A stretch of 64,000 bases of DNA from Pseudoalteromonas spongiae UST010723-006. Lineage in GTDB: Bacteria > Pseudomonadota > Gammaproteobacteria > Enterobacterales > Alteromonadaceae. The notes under the pieces are model-generated. The model did not search any database. It saw only the letters and a program-made list of their open reading frames with translations, and had not been told where the DNA came from. The position numbers and the translations under genes were made by a program. The stretch spans positions 1,847,001-1,911,000 of the forward strand of contig NZ_CP011039.1 in the NCBI RefSeq assembly GCF_000238255.3, written 5' to 3'. Positions 58,773 to 64,000 of this stretch are shown one piece after another (position 1 is the first letter of the stretch; every line of letters starts with the position of its first letter).

Positions 58773-59002
58773 CTGCTTGACTTCATTCCCATTCCAAACG
58801 AATCTATAACTTCTTAAACGAATACTTACATTGAAAATAAATGACACTCTTTAACTCGCATCTAGTATGGAATACATGGCAGGCCAACACGGTCAATGCC
58901 CTGCTACGTCGTACTTAACGCGGTTAAATGATTTAACCGCAGGTAAAAGCGGTTAGTCACTCCCTCTCACTTCTTTTATCTGCCAAATTTAGGAACGCTA
59001 TT

Positions 59003-59905
59003 ATGCCTGTTAAGGTATCGTATTTTTTTGTCGTGCTAATTTGGTCAACCACGCCGCTTGGCATTGTATGGAGCAGTGATTCTATTCCGCCAACCATGTC
59101 GGTATTTTTGCGCATGTTAATCGCCCTAGTGCTTGGCGCATTTGTAATGGCGATTGCGAATATTCGCTTACCTTGGCATGGCAGAGCGATAAAGTTATAC
59201 GCCTATTCAGCGCTTGGCATTTATGGCGGCATGATGCTCAGTTACTTTGCAGCGCAGTCCGTGCCTTCTGGCGTTATTTCACTGGTTTTTGGCCTTGCAC
59301 CAATTTTATCGGGCTTGCTAGCACAGCGTATTTTAAATGAAGCCAAATTTAGCAAAGTAAAAGTGATTGCCTTAATGCTCTCGGTGTGCGGTTTAGCGCT
59401 AGTGTGTAAAGATCAACTCGCTGGCGGTTCGGTGTTTGATGTGGGTCTTTTGTGTGTACTCGCTGCGGTGTGTTTCTTTAGCTTAAGCGGTGTGATGGTT
59501 AAAACCGTAAAGCTGGCTATTCATCCAATGGCAACCACCTTTGGCGCACTCATTATTGCAACGCCTCTATTTTTTATCACTTGGTTACTGGTGGATGGTA
59601 CCTTTGCGCCGAGCGGTTGGAGTCATCGAGCCATCGCCTCAATTTTATATTTAGGTGTATTTGGTTCGCTACTTGGCTTTTTGGCGTATTTTCATGTGTT
59701 ACAAAAGTTAGAAGCCAGCACGGTTGCCTTGATCACACTGATTACACCAGGGTTTGCCATTGCATTGGGTACACTGTTAAACAATGAACCTCTGTCACCC
59801 TCACTAATTATTGGCGCGGTGATTATTGTCACTGGTCTTGGTTTATTTCAATTTGGCGATAAACTACTTAAAAGCAAAAAAAGAAGTGCATTGCGATATG
59901 ACTAA
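59003..59905 (+). CDS. EamA/DMT-family transporter
   Basis: 300 residues with ten membrane helices in two EamA repeats (VSYFFVVLIWSTTPLGIVW in part, VPSGVISLVFGLAPILSGLLAQ in part, and the second-repeat blocks LGVFGSLLGFLAYF and LITPGFAIALGTLLNNE). Drug/metabolite exporters of this class move small metabolites; the substrate is unknown. The 3' end overlaps the Sir2-like gene by 8 bases. Confidence 0.88.
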   Translation: MPVKVSYFFVVLIWSTTPLGIVWSSDSIPPTMSVFLRMLIALVLGAFVMAIANIRLPWHGRAIKLYAYSALGIYGGMMLSYFAAQSVPSGVISLVFGLAPILSGLLAQRILNEAKFSKVKVIALMLSVCGLALVCKDQLAGGSVFDVGLLCVLAAVCFFSLSGVMVKTVKLAIHPMATTFGALIIATPLFFITWLLVDGTFAPSGWSHRAIASILYLGVFGSLLGFLAYFHVLQKLEASTVALITLITPGFAIALGTLLNNEPLSPSLIIGAVIIVTGLGLFQFGDKLLKSKKRSALRYD

Positions 59906-60620
59906 TACTTTATATATCACTGGAGCAGGTGTAAGTAGTGCCAGTGGTATACCGACCTTTCGTGGCGAAGACGGTTTTTGGACCATTGGCAGCAATAATT
60001 ACACGCCACAAGAGATGGCAACCCGTGCCATGTATCAACATAATCCGGCGGAGTTTTTGGCTTGGTATTACACGCGTTTTGTAACTTACCGCAACCACGG
60101 CCCCAACAAGGCACACTATTGGCTAGCCGACAAAAACCTCATTACACAAAATATAGATGGCCTTGATGGCAAAGCGGGCAATCAACATTACATTTCAATT
60201 CATGGCCGTATTGATCACGTTACGCTTTATCATGAACAAGGGCCGGTTGTTGAACGTTTTAACGCGCCATGGCAGGACGTTGACGAGCAAAACCTTAAAA
60301 CATCATTGCTCGATATTTTTAAGATTTCAAAACACGGGCCAGAGCTCAATGTGTCACTAAAACCTTATGTTTTACTGTTTGATGAATTTTATACCGATTT
60401 GTACCAAATCACTGAGGCGCAAAACCGCATGTATAACGCCGATAAAATGGTATTCATCGGCACATCGTTTAGTGTCAACATTACACAAATGGCGCTCGAA
60501 GTGGCACGTCAAAATGCTATTCCAATTGAGATAGTTGACCCCAATCCGGCTCATGTATTACACAGCGATGTCACTTACCACCAAATGACGGCGCTAGAAT
60601 ACATTGAAAAAATAGGCTAG
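59898..60620 (+). CDS. Sir2-family protein lacking the zinc cysteines
   Basis: 240 residues from the ATG at 59898, which overlaps the transporter stop (longer frames upstream lie within the transporter gene). NAD-binding motifs: GAGVSSASGIPTFRG, TQNIDGLD, and the catalytic His in SIHGRIDH; then FIGTSFSVNI and EIVDPNP in the Rossmann fold. The four zinc-binding cysteines of classical sirtuins are absent: the whole protein has no cysteine. It may still be a deacylase, or an NAD hydrolase or ADP-ribosyltransferase. Convergent with recQ; their stop codons overlap (CTAG). Confidence 0.83.
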   Translation: MTNTLYITGAGVSSASGIPTFRGEDGFWTIGSNNYTPQEMATRAMYQHNPAEFLAWYYTRFVTYRNHGPNKAHYWLADKNLITQNIDGLDGKAGNQHYISIHGRIDHVTLYHEQGPVVERFNAPWQDVDEQNLKTSLLDIFKISKHGPELNVSLKPYVLLFDEFYTDLYQITEAQNRMYNADKMVFIGTSFSVNITQMALEVARQNAIPIEIVDPNPAHVLHSDVTYHQMTALEYIEKIG

Positions 60621-62554
60621 CGGTTTCGCGCTACTGCGCTCTTCACCAATTCAAATGGCACGGTATCGTATACCGCATACCCTGCCATTTTTGACGCTTT
60701 TACTTTTGTGAACACAGGTTGTGTTAAGCCTGTTAAAAATCGCGCGGCTAGCGTATCGCTTAATTCAAACCCTTGCCCATTTAATGCAATATCTAATGGT
60801 GTTAAATAACCATTGATTTGATTTTCTATGAGCTGTTTTTGCGTATCAATATATTGCAACTTAGCAACTTGCCCACGGCACACACTGCAATGACCACACT
60901 GCTGTGGCGCACCTTGATCATCAAAATAGCGCGCCAAATTGTAACTTAAACACGTGTCTAGCTGAAAATAGCGCAACATGGTGTTGATACGCGCCACTTC
61001 GCTTTTTTCATTACTCGCAAAATAATCTGTTAGCTGACTAAGCAGCTCATTATTATCTAATAAGCTAGAATTAACGGCATAAACATCTACAAGCTGTTTG
61101 CTTTCAAGCTCAATATCGCCCTGCTCGTGTAAATACTCAAGTGCCGACAATACTCGCGAACGGTCAAGCCCAGATTGCATGGCAAACTCACTAACATCGA
61201 TACTGCCCCACTTTTTCTTAAAGTCAGTTGCATCAAATAACTGGTTTAAAAATGCTTGTCGCTCGGGATTAAATTTAGCTAAGACGCTTGCTTTATCCGA
61301 TTTGAAAAAATAGCGATACTCAGCAAAATAACTGTACTTGCCGGTTAATAAACCTAACAGCTCACATTGTACGAGTACCGTTTTTAACGTTAACTGGCGA
61401 ATGTTTGTTGTCTGTGACAGTGAATAAATTTGGCACTGCCATAAATTATCTTGGCTTTGCTCGCGTATGTCGTTAAAAAACCGCTGCAAACTCGTTGCTT
61501 CAGGCGTATCACCGTAGACAAAGTTTTCAAGCGTAGTTACATCATCGAGATTACCCAATACAAAGCAATTAGATGGGTTGCCATCACGCCCCGCTCGGCC
61601 AATTTCTTGCGAATAGTTTTCGATTGATTTCGGTAAATCATAATGCACCACAAAGCGAATATCGCTTTTATCAATACCCATGCCAAAGGCGATGGTTGCA
61701 ACAACCACTTGATTGTCGCTTTGCATAAATTGATTTTGAATCATTTGACGTTGCTCAGCGCCAAGACCAGCATGATACGCGACTGCATTAATTCCCTGAT
61801 CAGCAAGTATGGTTGCGACAGATTCTGCAGTTTGCTGCAACGTCACATACACAATGCCACAACCCTGTTGTGACTTTACAACATCAACTAGTTGCTGTGT
61901 TTTTTGCCCCGCAACCGCTGGGATCACCGATAAATCGAGATTATGACGATAAAAACCCGTTTGCACTATATGCTGTTGCTGGATTTGAAATTTAGCCGCC
62001 ATATCCTGTTTAACTTTTTTTGTTGCGGTCGCCGTTAACAGTAATACCAGCGGAATATTCAGCTCTTCACGGTACTGCGGCAATTTTAGATAATCAGGCC
62101 TAAAGTTGTGACCCCATTCCGAAATACAGTGGGCTTCATCAACCACCAGCATAGAAATCGCAACCGAGTTAATAAACTGCCTAAACCGTTCGTTTTTAAA
62201 GCGCTCTACCGACACCATAAGAATTTTTATTTCGCCTTGCCTTACACGATTAACCACATCAAAGTAACTATCTTTATCAAGGCTCGAATCTAAACTCGCG
62301 GCTGCAATGCCTTTGCTATTAAGAAAATCCACCTGATCTTTCATCAGTGCGAGCAAGGGTGACACCACTAAGGTTAAATGCGGTAACAACAGCGCGGTAA
62401 GTTGGTAACACAAAGACTTACCTGAGCCGGTAGGAAATACAGCAAGGCTTGAATGGCCTGCTAAAAGCTGCGAAATGGTTTGTCCTTGTCCTTCACGAAA
62501 AACATCAAAGTTAAAATGGTGTTTTAGCGCTTGCTGTAACTGTGTTTGATTCAT
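60617..62554 (-). CDS. RecQ-family ATP-dependent DNA helicase (no HRDC domain)
   Basis: 645 residues. Walker A FPTGSGKSLCYQ, DEAH box VVDEAHCISEWGHNFRPDY, motif VI QEIGRAGRDG, and the RecQ zinc site (Cys in DTCLSYNLARYF and QQCGHCSVC). After the winged-helix region the C-terminus ends without a recognisable HRDC domain, so it resembles the second RecQ type of marine gammaproteobacteria and not E. coli RecQ. Unwinds 3'-tailed DNA in recombination repair. Confidence 0.9.
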   Translation of the reverse strand: MNQTQLQQALKHHFNFDVFREGQGQTISQLLAGHSSLAVFPTGSGKSLCYQLTALLLPHLTLVVSPLLALMKDQVDFLNSKGIAAASLDSSLDKDSYFDVVNRVRQGEIKILMVSVERFKNERFRQFINSVAISMLVVDEAHCISEWGHNFRPDYLKLPQYREELNIPLVLLLTATATKKVKQDMAAKFQIQQQHIVQTGFYRHNLDLSVIPAVAGQKTQQLVDVVKSQQGCGIVYVTLQQTAESVATILADQGINAVAYHAGLGAEQRQMIQNQFMQSDNQVVVATIAFGMGIDKSDIRFVVHYDLPKSIENYSQEIGRAGRDGNPSNCFVLGNLDDVTTLENFVYGDTPEATSLQRFFNDIREQSQDNLWQCQIYSLSQTTNIRQLTLKTVLVQCELLGLLTGKYSYFAEYRYFFKSDKASVLAKFNPERQAFLNQLFDATDFKKKWGSIDVSEFAMQSGLDRSRVLSALEYLHEQGDIELESKQLVDVYAVNSSLLDNNELLSQLTDYFASNEKSEVARINTMLRYFQLDTCLSYNLARYFDDQGAPQQCGHCSVCRGQVAKLQYIDTQKQLIENQINGYLTPLDIALNGQGFELSDTLAARFLTGLTQPVFTKVKASKMAGYAVYDTVPFELVKSAVARNR

Positions 62555-62671
62555 TTGGGCTCACTGAAAAATAATAATAGGCTGGCAACTACAAGTTTAT
62601 CGCAAAATCATGTTGCGAAAGGTAAAACTTTACTACAATCGCGCTCTTTGAGCTAATACAAGCAATTTACA

Positions 62672-63043
62672 ATGACCTATTCAGAGATAGAACAACAAAC
62701 CATTGCCATCGTTGATAAGCAACTTGATGCCTACAATAACCGCGATATTGATGCGTTTGCTGCAACCTACCACGATGACGTAGAAATTCATGCATTTCCT
62801 GGCGGATTGCAGTATCAGGGCAAAGACGAATTAATCAAACGGTATGGTGCTAAGTTTGCGTCGCTAGTGTATTTAAATGCTACATCGTTAAACCGTATTG
62901 TAAATGACAATTTTCTGGTCGATAAAGAGCGTGCCTGTAGCGCATCACAAGACCCAAATATTATTGATACCGATGTCGTGGTGATTGCGAGCTACCAAAT
63001 TGAAGACGGTTTAATTAAACGCGTATCCTTTATGCGTGACTAA
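62672..63043 (+). CDS. NTF2-like (SnoaL/steroid isomerase-like) protein
   Basis: 123 residues. The fold is suggested by LDAYNNRDIDAFAATYHDDVEIHAFPGG (in parts: YNNRDIDAF, DVEIHAFPGG) and alternating strands to the end. Members bind or isomerise small hydrophobic molecules, but function is rarely known. No ribosome site is strong; the next gene starts 30 bases after its stop. Confidence 0.75.
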   Translation: MTYSEIEQQTIAIVDKQLDAYNNRDIDAFAATYHDDVEIHAFPGGLQYQGKDELIKRYGAKFASLVYLNATSLNRIVNDNFLVDKERACSASQDPNIIDTDVVVIASYQIEDGLIKRVSFMRD

Positions 63044-63073
63044 AACCTTTAAAAACTAACAAAAGGGTCAACT

Positions 63074-63574
63074 GTGAAACGACTATTTATGGTGTGTTTA
63101 GGCGGTAAAGTAAGCGGCTGCAATATCGAAATGCATGATATTCGTTTTGTCGTAGGTGAAACCATAGAGCAAACGTTTAATGCGCTGAAACAGCAATGGT
63201 GTGGCGATAAAGCCAAGGTGCATATGGACAGTTACTGTGAAATAAAACACATTGACGGCTTTGAAATTTCGCTCTCAGAGCACCCAGAGCCAAGTCAACA
63301 CACCCTGTTTTTTGTTAATTTAGGTGCGTATTACCCTGATCACATTATGGAGCAACACAGTTTTGAATTAATCGTGGCGCAATCACCCGAACAAGCAAAA
63401 CAAATCGCGCTTTCGCGTGTGCCGAACAATTTATCGAAACCACATAAAGACCGTTTAATGGCGGTGGATGATTTATTATCTGTGAACTTAATTGATGGTT
63501 TTTATATCAAATTAAGCTATTCAGGCAAGCGCCAAGCAATCAAACCAGATTGGTTTGGTTATCACCCACTATAA
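63074..63574 (+). CDS. DUF1543-family protein
   Basis: 166 residues, GTG start with an AAAGGG site upstream. The start LFMVCLGGKVSGCNIEMHDI and the block KVHMDSYCEIKHIDGFEI match the DUF1543 pattern (L-x-MV-x-LGG, E-x-HD, K-x-H-x-D). A second related segment follows (SFELIVAQSPEQAKQIA), as in two-repeat members. Probably cytoplasmic; function unknown. Confidence 0.75.
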   Translation: MKRLFMVCLGGKVSGCNIEMHDIRFVVGETIEQTFNALKQQWCGDKAKVHMDSYCEIKHIDGFEISLSEHPEPSQHTLFFVNLGAYYPDHIMEQHSFELIVAQSPEQAKQIALSRVPNNLSKPHKDRLMAVDDLLSVNLIDGFYIKLSYSGKRQAIKPDWFGYHPL

Positions 63575-63905
63575 CTACGACTATTTTCGTAAAATTCAAC
63601 TACTATTGCATTTAGGGCAAAAATTAACAAATCTAAATCACACTTTTGATCTCATGGTTTTGTATTAATTTCATAAAAACCAGACAAATGTCCTGTCATG
63701 AAAATTCTAAGCTATTGAAATATAGCTATTAACATCCATTTACATAGCTAACCTAGGTGGCAGACAAGCAATCACCTTGCTTATAACCATTTACTATTAA
63801 CTTATAGCTTTTTAGTAATTTATTAGTTTTTGTTTCACATTAAATTAACAATAGATCCTCATTTGGGTCCAAAATGGCAACATCACAATAATTCTAGGGA
63901 ATACT
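63575..63905. other. 331-base AT-rich spacer
   Basis: Carries the promoter region of the exported-protein gene at 63906. No gene, RNA or clear terminator recognised. Confidence 0.5.
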
Positions 63906-64000
63906 ATGAATAATAATAAATTATTAAAAAAGAGCTTATTAGCCACGCTAGTACCGCTCGCAATCAGCGCTAACGCAAATACATTAAGCGAACCTTCACA
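63906..64000 (+). CDS. Exported protein, N-terminus only (cut by window end)
   Basis: The ATG at 63906 with a TAGGGA site upstream starts a typical signal peptide: a basic Lys-rich n-region (NNNKLLKKS), hydrophobic core (LLATLVPLAIS) and A-N-A cleavage region. Only 31 residues are in the window, too few to assign a family. Confidence 0.65.
   Translation, partial: MNNNKLLKKSLLATLVPLAISANANTLSEPS

Overview
The window reads as a chromosomal segment of an AT-rich marine gammaproteobacterium of the order Alteromonadales, most like Pseudoalteromonas. This rests on gene families and gene order (csrD next to rsxABCDGE-nth, zipA-ligA, metY-rimP-nusA-infB-rbfA-truB-rpsO-pnp-nlpI, a six-gene Mrp antiporter operon, large arrays of identical tRNA genes), not on a database search. 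Most of it is core genome; the clearest accessory stretch lies at about 21.9-28.4 kb.

Layout. 1-623: 5' part of a MATE exporter gene (minus). 624-1952: gene-free AT-rich spacer with a DnaA-box-like dyad. 1953-2329: four identical tRNA-Asn genes. 2.5-11.5 kb (plus): csrD, the Rnf/Rsx electron-transport operon rsxABCDGE (RsxC carries a long repetitive Ala/Lys tail), and nth. 11.6-15.2 kb: ornithine decarboxylase (minus), gloA (plus), a QnrA-like pentapeptide-repeat gene (minus), a prepilin gene (minus). 15.3-16.0 kb: four tRNA-Glu and one tRNA-Ala (minus). 16.2-19.3 kb: a ToxR/CadC-like membrane regulator divergent from a secreted esterase. 19.5-20.2 kb: seven identical tRNA-Val. 20.3-28.9 kb: a degenerate receiver-TPR protein, a BlaI/BlaR-like pair with a strong operator but no beta-lactamase, and a duplicated DUF2919 gene bracketing 4.3 kb with a BspA-like lipoprotein.

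28.4-38.7 kb: DUF2919, DUF3392, ligA, zipA and smc (minus), cysZ (plus), then rlmM, a DUF423 protein, an alpha/beta hydrolase and gcvA (minus). 40.1-45.8 kb: mrpA(B)CDEFG, a multisubunit Na+/H+ antiporter with MrpB fused to MrpA. 46.1-57.6 kb (all minus): the translation/RNA-turnover superoperon metY-rimP-nusA-infB-rbfA-truB-rpsO-pnp, then nlpI and a translationally coupled secreted HExxH protein. A tandem partial copy of the rpsO 3' end plus its terminator lies between rpsO and pnp. 57.9-64 kb: delta-class carbonic anhydrase, EamA transporter, a Sir2-like protein with no cysteine, recQ, an NTF2-like protein, a DUF1543 protein, and the start of an exported protein.

No single undescribed multi-gene system stands out. 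The best leads are the orphan BlaI/BlaR pair, the DUF2919-bracketed island, the cysteine-free Sir2 protein coupled to a transporter, the NlpI-coupled metallopeptidase, the rpsO tail duplication and several RNA-level regulatory structures. Function assignments come from recognised family motifs; RNA structures are paper foldings.
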